A DNA stretch of 22,029 bases, taken from contig NVQY01000005.1 in NCBI GenBank assembly GCA_002400675.1, forward strand, positions 10,016 through 32,044, in the 5' to 3' direction. The stretch is from Paracoccaceae bacterium. GTDB lineage: Bacteria > Pseudomonadota > Alphaproteobacteria > Rhodobacterales > Rhodobacteraceae. Below, one piece after another: positions 15,346-22,029 of the stretch. Every line of letters starts with the position of its first letter. The first letter of the stretch is position 1. The position numbers were made by a program, and so were the translations under genes. The notes under the pieces were generated by a model. It ran no database searches, had not been told where the DNA came from, and was given only the letters and a program-made list of their open reading frames with translations.

Positions 15346-16433
15346 CAGTTGTCCAGCACCTTGGCCGCGTCGCGCTCAATGGCGATGGCCACCGTGTCAC
15401 CGGGTTTGCAGCCGCTTTCCTGTCCCTGAATACGCACAATGAACCCTTGGCCATTGTTCAGCATCAGGTGGATGTTGGTCCCGGCCCCGAAAAACACGTT
15501 GTCGGTGACGCGCGCGGACAACGTTTCCGGCGCGCCCACGACCGCAAAATGGCTGCGTTCCGGGCGAATGGCCACCGCCACGGATTGGCCCACGGACGCA
15601 GTTCCTGCCAATGTCATCTCAAGATCGCCGGCCAACGTAACCTGCATGCTGCCGTCAGATGTTGAATTAACTTCGCCTCGTATAATGTTGATATCACCAA
15701 TAAAATCTGCAACAAAGCGGGTTTCTGGCGCGTAGTAGATATCATGCGGCGTGCCGACTTGTTGGATCAACCCGTTGCTCATCACGGCGATCCGGTCTGA
15801 CATGGTCAGGGCTTCTTCCTGATCGTGGGTGACGAATACAAAGGTGATTCCGGTCTCGTCCTGAAGCCGTTTCAGTTCCAGTTGCATGTCCTTGCGCAGC
15901 TTCAGATCAAGCGCGGCAAGCGGTTCGTCCAGCAACAAAACCCGCGGTTCCGGGGCCAGGGCGCGGGCCAGTGCGACCCGCTGTTGCTGACCACCTGACA
16001 ATTGGTCGGGCATGCGGTTGGCCAGTGGCTCCAGCTTGACCAGTTCCAGCATCCGCTCGACCGTCGCCGTGACTTTCGCCTTGTCCCAGCCCAGCATTTC
16101 AAGCCCAAAGGCGATGTTGCGCGACACGCTAAGGTGCGGAAAAAGCGCGTAATTCTGGAACACCGTGTTCACCGGGCGCTTGTGCGGCGGCAGATGGGCG
16201 ATTTCCTTACCGTGCAGCAAAACTTCGCCCTGATCGGGCAACTCAAAACCTGCGATCAGCCGCAACAGCGTGGTCTTGCCACAGCCCGAGGGCCCCAGAA
16301 GAGTGAAAAATTCGTTCTGGCGGATATCAACCGAAACGTTGTTCAGCGCGGTGATCATCTCGGCCCCGCGGCCAAAGGTTTTGACCAGTGAGCGCACGGA
16401 AATCGCCGGAGTCGTGTCTTGCGGTTGGTTCAT
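15345..16433 (-). CDS. potA: Polyamine-type ABC transporter ATP-binding protein (PotA-like)
   Basis: This 362-residue ATPase powers the importer. All nucleotide-binding motifs are intact: Walker A GPSGCGKT (47-54), Q-loop FQNYALFPH (92-100), signature LSGGQQQR (145-152), Walker B LLLDEP (166-171), D-loop and the switch His203 in [10 protein letters not shown]-terminal TOBE domain (about 240-362) is present, as in PotA/PotG. It is the first gene of the importer operon. Upstream GGGGGAA serves as ribosome binding site, and the start region contains a tandem TTGGTTCA duplication. A putative NarL-type operator lies about 75-90 nt upstream. Confidence 0.93.
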   Translation of the reverse strand: MNQPQDTTPAISVRSLVKTFGRGAEMITALNNVSVDIRQNEFFTLLGPSGCGKTTLLRLIAGFELPDQGEVLLHGKEIAHLPPHKRPVNTVFQNYALFPHLSVSRNIAFGLEMLGWDKAKVTATVERMLELVKLEPLANRMPDQLSGGQQQRVALARALAPEPRVLLLDEPLAALDLKLRKDMQLELKRLQDETGITFVFVTHDQEEALTMSDRIAVMSNGLIQQVGTPHDIYYAPETRFVADFIGDINIIRGEVNSTSDGSMQVTLAGDLEMTLAGTASVGQSVAVAIRPERSHFAVVGAPETLSARVTDNVFFGAGTNIHLMLNNGQGFIVRIQGQESGCKPGDTVAIAIERDAAKVLDN

Positions 16434-16506
16434 TGGTTCAATATTCCCCCGGCCTTTTCACAGGCAACTTGGCGTCAGTTTAGGATCGCCCGCACCGCGC
16501 CGTATA

Positions 16507-16522
16507 TACCCCCAAAGGGATA
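16507..16522. promoter_or_regulatory. NarL/LuxR-type 7-2-7 inverted site upstream of potA
   Basis: TACCCCC (16507-16513), AA, AGGGATA (16516-16522) form two inverted heptamers in the 7-2-7 spacing used by NarL-type proteins. Each half matches the NarL consensus TACYYMT at six of seven bases. It lies directly after the LuxR-type gene's stop codon and about 75-90 nt upstream of potA. A weak -10-like TAAACT (complement of 16477-16482) would put the site near -45. It is a candidate operator for the LuxR-type regulator next door. Confidence 0.4.
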
Positions 16523-16523
16523 G

Positions 16524-17315
16524 TCAGACGTGGGTGCCGTTGAAAAACGCATGAAACAATTCGCCCTGAGACGAGATTTGCAGCTTACGAAACAGGTTCT
16601 TGCGATGGGTTTTCACCGTGCCAACCGAGGTTTCAGTGCGCGCCGCGATAGAGCGCGACGAATGACCCTTGAGGATCAGATTGGCAATTTCCTGTTCGCG
16701 CGGGGTCAGCACGCCCTGGCCAAATTGCGCCAGCGCGGAATCAATGCTGTGGCCGGTGCCCTGATCGGGATCGCTGCGCAAGGCACGGTTGAAATGTTGT
16801 TTGTTCAGGGCCGCGAACACCGGCAAAAGCGTGTGAAATGCGGCGATTTCCGGCTTGGAAAAGCGGCGTTCGTCGTGGCGACGTCCCAGCGAATAGAACA
16901 GGGTGCTTTTGGTCGAAAGTTGGACAAAGATGCCGATTTCATCCTGTAAATTCAAGCCATTATAGTAGACTTTGAAATAGGTAGAGCTGTGAAATCGGTC
17001 CGGGGAAACCTCGTTCAGTGTGGCAATCCGACTGCTTGGGTCCTTGAGGTAGCTGTCAAAAAACGGGTCCAGCAGGTAAGATCGGTCAAGGTAGGTATCC
17101 ACGACGTCATAGCGCCGGTCAGATTGCACATTGTCGTAGACGTGGCGCGGCGGTTTGCGCCCGCGCAGCTCGGACACGAACACCCCCTTGAACCACACGG
17201 ACGCGCGCAGATAATCGGTGGCGCAAGCGATGAAATCCGAGGTGCCAATGGCCAGAATCGCCCGTTCAAGGGCGTCGGTGGCAACCTGCTGATGGGTGGG
17301 TTTCTTACGAGTCAT
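16524..17315 (-). CDS. LuxR-type transcriptional regulator beside polyamine transporter
   Basis: This protein (263 residues from the chosen ATG) carries a C-terminal GerE/LuxR helix-turn-helix (about 200-255): LTPREQEIANLILKGHSSR, then TSVGTVKTHRKNLFRKLQ. The N-terminal 190 residues contain no receiver Asp motif that I recognise. Their aromatic-rich pattern (SSTYFKVYYNG, LLDPFFDSYL) resembles ligand-sensing domains of solo LuxR-type regulators without matching a named one. No autoinducer synthase is nearby. It lies upstream of the pot genes on the same strand, so control of the transporter is the obvious hypothesis. An upstream ATG at 17360 is possible, since neither start has a convincing ribosome binding site. 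Confidence 0.78.
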   Translation of the reverse strand: MTRKKPTHQQVATDALERAILAIGTSDFIACATDYLRASVWFKGVFVSELRGRKPPRHVYDNVQSDRRYDVVDTYLDRSYLLDPFFDSYLKDPSSRIATLNEVSPDRFHSSTYFKVYYNGLNLQDEIGIFVQLSTKSTLFYSLGRRHDERRFSKPEIAAFHTLLPVFAALNKQHFNRALRSDPDQGTGHSIDSALAQFGQGVLTPREQEIANLILKGHSSRSIAARTETSVGTVKTHRKNLFRKLQISSQGELFHAFFNGTHV

Positions 17316-17459
17316 ATGTGGCCGGACGTGAACGGGATTGGCGCAGAGTTTGCACCTCATTCCGGCTTTTGACCAGAGCGCATTTTATCGCGGTTTTTCT
17401 TGCCAAGCGGTCTTGTCGCTGTCTATCAAAGGCGAATCACCACTGGGAGTACATGAAAG

Positions 17460-18332
17460 ATGTTCGGTAAAATTCTGTTTTATACCATATTGTTAGCGGC
17501 CTATGTTAACGTGACACCTGAAGTTCTGGCGCAGCAACAAGGCCTTGGAAATCCCACCAAGACCTTTACCGACCCATCGCAAATGACCGGTCTTGAGGCC
17601 AGCGACAGCGCCGAAATTGCCCGCTCCTGGGATGCGGCGATCGTGCGGTTTCCAACCCGGGCCGGAAAATCGAAGACAAGTTCGATTGCGGCTCTTGCCA
17701 GCGATATCGACGCAACCCGGACCTATCCGGTGGTGATCTATATGCACGGATGCAGCGGTGTCTGGCAGGGCACCAGGGACCGGATCAAATTCTACGCCGA
17801 TAATGGGTTTCTGGTGATCGCGCCGGTCAGCTTTGCCCGCCTGAAATACCCCAAGTCCTGCGACGTGGCGACCAATCGCGGCGGGCTGTATCGTGGCACC
17901 TTGGCGATGCGCCAGAAGGATGCCGGGTATGCCATTGAAATGGCGCGCAAAATGCCGTTCGTGGATGGGGCGAAAATCGTGCTGGCTGGGCTTAGTCAGG
18001 GGGCGATCACCGCCGCCACGTTCAGCGCGGCCAACCCCGATCAGAAAACTGCGGCGCGCGTGGTCGAAGGCTGGACCTGCAACGCCGGCTGGCCCGAGTA
18101 TAAAGGCGTTAACGCCGGCGCGGATGAGCCGGTTTTGACGCTTGTCGCCAAGAACGATCCGTGGTTTCAGAATGAATGGACCAAGGGCGACTGCACAAAG
18201 TTCCTCAACAAGAAAAATGGCAGCAAATCAGTGGTTTACAGTGATGGTGAACTGGCGTGGCGGCATGAGTTGCTGGACCTTTTGGCCCCCCAGCAAGAGG
18301 TGCTTGAGTTTCTGCAAACGCAGTTAAATTGA
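17460..18332 (+). CDS. Secreted alpha/beta hydrolase (dienelactone hydrolase-like)
   Basis: This 290-residue protein has a signal peptide (hydrophobic 4-18, VLA|QQQ cleavage near 24), so it is probably periplasmic. The alpha/beta-hydrolase core is complete: the oxyanion-hole motif MHGCSG (95-100), the nucleophile elbow GLSQG (177-181, Ser179), an acid candidate in KNDPW (Asp233) and the catalytic His269 in WRHELL. Four Cys residues in the mature part (98, 134, 207, 245) suggest disulfides, consistent with export. The substrate is unknown. The ATG at 17460 lies 10 nt after GGGAG; an earlier ATG at 17453 is out of frame and opens only a five-codon ORF. The 3' end overlaps the convergent regulator by 9 nt. 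Confidence 0.8.
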   Translation: MFGKILFYTILLAAYVNVTPEVLAQQQGLGNPTKTFTDPSQMTGLEASDSAEIARSWDAAIVRFPTRAGKSKTSSIAALASDIDATRTYPVVIYMHGCSGVWQGTRDRIKFYADNGFLVIAPVSFARLKYPKSCDVATNRGGLYRGTLAMRQKDAGYAIEMARKMPFVDGAKIVLAGLSQGAITAATFSAANPDQKTAARVVEGWTCNAGWPEYKGVNAGADEPVLTLVAKNDPWFQNEWTKGDCTKFLNKKNGSKSVVYSDGELAWRHELLDLLAPQQEVLEFLQTQLN

Positions 18333-19328
18333 CAAACGCGCCGCGTGGCTGCCCCGTTCGCGGTAAGGCGTCGTTTCATAATGTGCGCGGTAACATTTTG
18401 AGAAATGCGACGGTGAGGCAAAGCCACAGGCCAGCGCCACGTTGATCACGCTCATATCGGTTTGCATCAACAGGTTACGCGCCTTTTGCAGTCGCAACTC
18501 CATGTAATACCGCTTTGGCGAGCGGTTCAGATAGCGGCGAAACAGCCGTTCAAGTTGGCGCGTGGACATGCCCACATCCTTGGCCAGAATCGACGGGCTG
18601 ATCGGCTCTTCGATGTTGTTTTCCATCATCTGGATAACCTGGCTTAACTTGGGATGCCGCACGCCGATGCGGGTGGGCACGGACAGGCGCTGGGTGTCCT
18701 GATCGGTGCGGATCGATGAATAGATCATCTGATCCGCCACCGCATTGGCCAGTTCTTCGCCGTACTCATCAGCAATCAGCTTCAGCAACAGGTCAATCGA
18801 AGACGTGCCCCCAGCGGTGGTCATCCGCCCGCCATCAACCACAAACACCGATTTGGTCAGCTCGATATCATCGAACTCTTCGGTGAAACTATCGGCATTC
18901 TCCCAGTGGATCGTCGCCTTTTTCCCGTCCAGCAACCCTGCCTTGGCCATCACAAAGGCTCCGGTGCACAGACCGCCAATCTTCAGCCCCTGCCGCGAAA
19001 TACGCCGGACCCAGCCCAGCAACCGCTTGGTAGTGGCCTGTTGAATATCGGCTCCGCCGCACAGCAGGATGATGTCGTCGCGCTGAACCTCGCCCAGATC
19101 ATTGTCCAGTTTGAACGTGGTTCCGGCCGAACAATGGGCCAGCTCGCCGCCTTCGCCGATCAGGGTCCAGGAATACAGCGCCTTGTTGCTCATCCGGTTG
19201 GCGATGCGCAAACAATCCAGCGCCGAGGCAAACGACAGGATGGAAAACTGGTTCAGCAACACGAATACAAACCGGCGCGGGCGCGCGGCGCTGGTGTCCA
19301 CATCGACATGTTGAAGTTGCTCTTGCAT
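18324..19328 (-). CDS. GlxA-type AraC family transcriptional regulator
   Basis: This 334-residue protein combines an N-terminal DJ-1/PfpI-type amidotransferase-like domain (about 18-185) with a C-terminal AraC double helix-turn-helix (about 230-330). The elbow motif GGLCTGAFVMAKAG retains the Cys of the enzyme fold. The AraC part shows PSILAKDVGMSTRQLERLF, then LNRSPKRYYMELRLQKAR and the second motif VALACGFASPSHFSKCYR. Relatives such as GbdR, CdhR and ArgR sense betaine, carnitine or arginine metabolites, so an amine-related inducer is a reasonable guess, not a call. The ATG at 19328 is chosen over 19391 because it has GGGAAAG upstream and removes 21 non-conserved residues. It converges with the secreted hydrolase. 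Confidence 0.86.
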   Translation of the reverse strand: MQEQLQHVDVDTSAARPRRFVFVLLNQFSILSFASALDCLRIANRMSNKALYSWTLIGEGGELAHCSAGTTFKLDNDLGEVQRDDIILLCGGADIQQATTKRLLGWVRRISRQGLKIGGLCTGAFVMAKAGLLDGKKATIHWENADSFTEEFDDIELTKSVFVVDGGRMTTAGGTSSIDLLLKLIADEYGEELANAVADQMIYSSIRTDQDTQRLSVPTRIGVRHPKLSQVIQMMENNIEEPISPSILAKDVGMSTRQLERLFRRYLNRSPKRYYMELRLQKARNLLMQTDMSVINVALACGFASPSHFSKCYRAHYETTPYRERGSHAARLSI

Positions 19329-19514
19329 GGTGCGATCTTTCCCGGAAATTCGGCGGCGCTGAGCGAACCTTGTTCCTTGCCGCAAAATCACCTTGTTCAG
19401 AGGTTTTCAACTCCGTCAAGTGGGCACCTGCACGCGCGCCGAATTTCTGATATGGCCAGAACGCAAAAGGCATAGTACAGAGGCCCCTCGAAACCCCATG
19501 CGGAGATAGGGATT

Positions 19515-20891
19515 ATGACTGACTGGCAAAAAACGAACTGGCGTGCGCTTCCACGGGTTCAGATGCCTGATTATTTGGATGCGACGGCCCTGAACACGGT
19601 CGAAGCACAGCTTTCCAAGTATCCGCCGCTGGTCTTTGCCGGTGAGGCACGCCGCCTGAAGTCAGAACTGGGCGCGGCCGCGCGCGGCGAGGCGTTTCTG
19701 TTGCAAGGCGGCGATTGTGCCGAGAGTTTCGAACAGTTCAGCGCCGACAATATCCGCGACACCTTTAAGGTGATGTTGCAGATGGCGATGGTTCTGACGT
19801 ATGGCGCGAAAGTGCCGGTGATCAAGTTGGGGCGCATGGCCGGGCAGTTTGCCAAGCCGCGTTCGGCCCCGACCGAAGTGATCGACGGCGTGGAATTGCC
19901 CAGCTTTCGCGGCGACATCATCAACGAGATAGAGTTCACACCAGAAGCAAGAATTCCCAATCCTTCCAAGATGTTGCAGGCCTATACTCAGGCGGCTGCA
20001 ACGCTGAACCTGCTGCGGGCGTTTTCAACCGGTGGTTACGCCGACGTCAATCAGGTGCATTCCTGGACGCTGGGGTTTGTCGAAGGCGAAAAGGCCGAGA
20101 AATACCGCGAACTGGCGGGGCGTATCAGTGACACGCTTGATTTCATGCGCGCCGCTGGCGTTGACAGCGACCGTGCGCATACCTTGCAGACGGTGGATTT
20201 CTACACCAGTCACGAGGCGTTGCTGCTGGAATACGAAGAGGCGCTGACGGTGCGCGATTCGACCTCTGGTAACTGGCTGGCCGGGTCCGGGCACATGATC
20301 TGGATCGGCGATCGCACCAGGCAGCCGGACGGCGCACATGTAGAGTTTGCGCGCGGCGTGTTGAACCCGATTGGTCTGAAATGTGGGCCGTCAATGACGC
20401 CCGAGGACCTCAAACTGCTGATGGCGCGGCTGAACCCGGAAAACGAAGAGGGGCGCCTGACCCTGATCGCACGGTTTGGTGCGGGCAAAGTGGGCGACCA
20501 CCTGCCACGGTTGATCAAGACGGTGCGTGAAGAAGGGGCCAATGTTCTTTGGGTGTGCGACGCCATGCATGGCAACACCATCAAGTCCAACACCGGCTAT
20601 AAAACCCGGCAATTCCATGCGGTTATGGGCGAAGTGCGCGAATTCTTTGCGATTCATCAGGCCGAAGGCACGGTGCCCGGCGGCGTGCATTTCGAGATGA
20701 CCGGTCAGGATGTGACCGAATGCACCGGCGGTGTGAGGGCCGTATCAGAGGAAGATCTTTCGGCGCGTTATCACACCGCGTGCGATCCACGTCTGAACGC
20801 CAGCCAATCGCTGGAACTGGCGTTTCTGGTGGCCGAAGAACTGTACGCTCTGCGCGACAGTCGTCAGGCGGCGGCGGTTCGCAACGCCTGA
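19515..20891 (+). CDS. Class II DAHP synthase (3-deoxy-7-phosphoheptulonate synthase)
   Basis: This enzyme condenses phosphoenolpyruvate and erythrose 4-phosphate to DAHP, the first step of the shikimate pathway. The 458-residue length fits the class II (plant-like) family. Motifs include [13 protein letters not shown] (8-20), [10 protein letters not shown] (63-72) with the metal-binding Cys68, [14 protein letters not shown] (104-117), [10 protein letters not shown] with the metal-binding His, and [15 protein letters not shown] with the metal-binding Glu. The ATG at 19515 follows GGAGATAGGG. It is preceded by the divergently transcribed GlxA-type gene and followed by a hairpin, so it is probably monocistronic. 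No regulatory aromatic-binding extension is evident beyond the normal length. Confidence 0.95.
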   Translation: MTDWQKTNWRALPRVQMPDYLDATALNTVEAQLSKYPPLVFAGEARRLKSELGAAARGEAFLLQGGDCAESFEQFSADNIRDTFKVMLQMAMVLTYGAKVPVIKLGRMAGQFAKPRSAPTEVIDGVELPSFRGDIINEIEFTPEARIPNPSKMLQAYTQAAATLNLLRAFSTGGYADVNQVHSWTLGFVEGEKAEKYRELAGRISDTLDFMRAAGVDSDRAHTLQTVDFYTSHEALLLEYEEALTVRDSTSGNWLAGSGHMIWIGDRTRQPDGAHVEFARGVLNPIGLKCGPSMTPEDLKLLMARLNPENEEGRLTLIARFGAGKVGDHLPRLIKTVREEGANVLWVCDAMHGNTIKSNTGYKTRQFHAVMGEVREFFAIHQAEGTVPGGVHFEMTGQDVTECTGGVRAVSEEDLSARYHTACDPRLNASQSLELAFLVAEELYALRDSRQAAAVRNA

Positions 20892-20899
20892 CGCCTCAG

Positions 20900-20925
20900 G
20901 CCCTTGCGGGCTTCTTCGCAAGGGC
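20900..20925 (+). terminator. Terminator-like hairpin after DAHP synthase
   Basis: A perfect 9-bp stem GCCCTTGCG/CGCAAGGGC with an 8-nt loop begins 9 nt after the DAHP synthase stop codon. No T-run follows; instead there is a 10-bp tandem repeat. It can serve convergent genes on both strands. Confidence 0.6.
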
Positions 20926-20942
20926 TGGTTAGGGCTGGTTAG
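20923..20942. repeat. 10-bp tandem duplication GGGCTGGTTA
   Basis: GGGCTGGTTA occurs twice in tandem directly after the hairpin stem, followed by a partial third copy (GGGCTG). It looks like a small slippage duplication in the convergent spacer. Confidence 0.7.
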
Positions 20943-20952
20943 GGCTGCGCGG

Positions 20953-21651
20953 TTACTTCACCAGTCGCAGATGCCGGGCCGGTCCGGTTGTTGGGTCGGC
21001 AACTGGGTCGTTCTGCGGGTCATCCAGAACGCCTTGCGTTTCTGCAAAGCCTTCAACGTATTGCGCGGGTTGCTTTGCATCAAACGACCTATCAACCTGC
21101 CCCGTGACCGGGCGCAAAGTGGTGGCCCCCAGATCAAACCGAAGCGGGTCATTGGTGGGCGGACCGTCAGATATCAGAACCCCCAACGCGCGGGTGACGT
21201 CGCCGGATTCGTTGGCCAGCGGCAACAGGATCATCCGGGCCTCATGCCGCGCACGGCCCCGTACAACATTGGTTTTCAACGTCAATTCGGCCACGGCGGG
21301 GGCGTCGAACATATGTTCCAGAATCGCACCGATCTGCGTGCGGGCGGCGGGGGTGAAAAACGCCGTCAGGGGCATGCCGCGCACTTCCATTCCGGCCAGA
21401 TCGTTCAGGTGGTGCCCGGCCAGCCGGAACCGAGCGACGCCCGGCGCGATGCGCTCAATGATAAAGGCGTACTCCAGAATGTTTTCCAGCCCGCGCGGAT
21501 CAATCTGCGACCGTTTTGGCACGGCGGGTCCGGTGCGCAGCGCGCTCCAATACGCTTCGGCCTGCCGGATCGGAGACAGGGTTTTGCCGCTGCGAAACCG
21601 GTCCATCGAGACAACCTTTCCTGTCGCCCATTTGCCAAAAAATCTGCTCAT
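20953..21651 (-). CDS. PAS_5-type domain protein
   Basis: This 232-residue protein resembles the PAS_5 group of alphaproteobacterial proteins. The conserved block reads EAYWSALRTGPAVPKRSQID followed by LENILEYAF (about 32-60), then the GVARFRLAGHHLNDLAGMEV stretch (about 71-90) typical of a PAS-like sensory fold. The C-terminal 60 residues are Pro/Asp-rich and probably disordered. No kinase, GGDEF or DNA-binding domain is visible, so the output is unknown. The ATG at 21651 has AAGGA at 8-nt spacing and is preferred to 21711, which adds 20 charged residues. Its upstream region holds two CtrA-type boxes, one about 85-105 nt upstream of this start. Confidence 0.75.
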   Translation of the reverse strand: MSRFFGKWATGKVVSMDRFRSGKTLSPIRQAEAYWSALRTGPAVPKRSQIDPRGLENILEYAFIIERIAPGVARFRLAGHHLNDLAGMEVRGMPLTAFFTPAARTQIGAILEHMFDAPAVAELTLKTNVVRGRARHEARMILLPLANESGDVTRALGVLISDGPPTNDPLRFDLGATTLRPVTGQVDRSFDAKQPAQYVEGFAETQGVLDDPQNDPVADPTTGPARHLRLVK

Positions 21652-21738
21652 ATCCGTCGTCCTTGCGCTTGCGTCCCGTTGATCCCGCCGCCGGTCCCGG
21701 GAAAACGCCACCGCGTGTCAGGACTAACTTAAGAATGC

Positions 21739-21754
21739 TTACTCAAGTATTAAC
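21739..21754. promoter_or_regulatory. Near-consensus CtrA box upstream of PAS gene
   Basis: TTAC-N7-TTAAC matches the CtrA consensus TTAA-N7-TTAAC with one mismatch. It lies about 88 nt upstream of the PAS gene start and 145 nt upstream of yicC. On the minus strand a -10-like TTAAGT follows at a distance that would let the box overlap the -35 region of the PAS gene. Confidence 0.55.
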
Positions 21755-21788
21755 ATGCCACATTCTGCGCTGAATTTGGAGCAATTCC

Positions 21789-21803
21789 TTAATGGTTGGT
21801 TAA
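21789..21803. promoter_or_regulatory. Perfect CtrA box TTAA-N7-TTAA
   Basis: TTAATGGTTGGTTAA (21789-21803) is an exact TTAA-N7-TTAA. It is in the divergent spacer, 95 nt before yicC and 138 nt before the PAS gene. Together with the box at 21739 it suggests direct CtrA control of one or both genes. The same motif with one mismatch is found at ctrA in this window. Confidence 0.65.
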
Positions 21804-21824
21804 TCATGGTGCGTGGACGGGTGG

Positions 21825-21885
21825 CGGGGCTTGCCCCGGGACGTTGGATGGCATTAGGTGCGGCCAGATCCCATTTGGCCAGATC
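21825..21885 (+). repeat. Hairpin and 9-bp direct repeat in yicC leader
   Basis: CGGGGC/GCCCCG with a 2-nt turn (or CGGGG/CCCCG with 4 nt) lies at 21825-21838. GGCCAGATC occurs at 21862-21870 and 21877-21885, the second copy ending directly before the AGGAG ribosome binding site of yicC. Function is unknown; either could affect translation initiation. Confidence 0.4.
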
Positions 21886-21898
21886 AGGAGCGCCGGAA

Positions 21899-22029
21899 AT
21901 GATAAGATCAATGACCGGTTTTGCCGCCGCCAAGGGCGAACTTGGCACCTATCGCTGGGGCTGGGAATTGCGCAGCGTCAACGGCAAAGGGCTGGACATG
22001 CGCCTGCGCGTGCCCGACTGGCTGGACGG
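21899..22029 (+). CDS. yicC: YicC family endoribonuclease, 5' part only
   Basis: The reading frame from ATG 21899 gives MIRSMTGFAAAKGELGTY, then WGWELRSVNGKGLDMRLRVP, which is the very conserved N-terminus of YicC proteins (MIxSMTGFA and the E-R-SVN-L-D motif). YicC proteins are about 290 residues and act as endoribonucleases in RNA turnover. Only 43 codons are in the window; the gene runs off the right end. AGGAG at 21886-21890 gives 8-nt spacing to the ATG. The gene is divergent from the PAS gene and shares its CtrA-box region. Confidence 0.93.
   Translation, partial: MIRSMTGFAAAKGELGTYRWGWELRSVNGKGLDMRLRVPDWLD

Noticed and set aside
17453..17470. Five-codon ORF overlapping the secreted hydrolase start
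   Set aside because: Its ATG is only 3 nt from the ribosome binding site and the ORF is trivially short; likely coincidence.
20971..21732. 253-residue plus-strand frame opposite the PAS gene
   Set aside because: The minus-strand protein has a recognisable PAS-like core and a good ribosome binding site; the plus-strand frame has neither.

Overview
The window reads as chromosomal DNA from a Roseobacter-group alphaproteobacterium (Rhodobacteraceae/Roseobacteraceae). The strongest evidence is the sciP-ctrA cell-cycle pair next to mnmA, with GANTC (CcrM-type) and TTAA-N7-TTAA (CtrA-type) sites. The class II DAHP synthase, the PAS_5-type protein, the GlxA-type AraC regulator and the high GC content agree. 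No tRNA, rRNA, IS element, prophage or CRISPR array is visible, and no stretch longer than 300 bases lacks a gene.

Layout, left to right. (1) 1-2734: a GC-rich, hairpin-rich leader, then two tandem paralogous outer-membrane porin-like proteins. (2) 2866-6034: trigger factor with a textbook terminator, a family-2-like glycosyltransferase, and an AqpZ-type aquaporin. (3) 6138-7433: a small lipoprotein lytic transglycosylase (minus strand), a 15-codon ORF with a strong ribosome binding site, a DUF1330 protein, and a convergent intergenic region holding a large inverted repeat. (4) 7434-9810: mnmA (minus) divergent from sciP and ctrA. The ctrA promoter region carries a CtrA box, a second inverted half-site and two GANTC sites. 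(5) 9854-17315, all minus strand, in transcription order: a LuxR-type regulator, potA-potB-potC-potF polyamine-type ABC importer genes, a hairpin, a NylB-like serine hydrolase, and a membrane protein joining a TtrS/PhnD-type periplasmic sensor directly to a LuxR DNA-binding domain. (6) 17460-20891: a secreted alpha/beta hydrolase, a convergent GlxA-type regulator, and class II DAHP synthase. (7) 20953-22029: a PAS_5-type protein divergent from yicC, which runs off the window. Their shared upstream region has one perfect and one near-perfect CtrA box.

How the parts may work together. SciP and CtrA form a known feedback pair in which SciP binds CtrA and restrains its activation of promoters. 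The CtrA-type boxes at ctrA and at the PAS/yicC intergenic region suggest that the PAS protein and/or yicC belong to the local CtrA regulon. The seven-gene minus-strand block looks like uptake of a polyamine-like compound, with regulators at both ends and a possible amide hydrolase. The most unusual gene is the sensor-LuxR fusion: it compresses a TtrS/TtrR-type two-component pathway into one membrane-bound protein without kinase or receiver domains. Everything here rests on reading motifs and translated sequence; no database search was possible.
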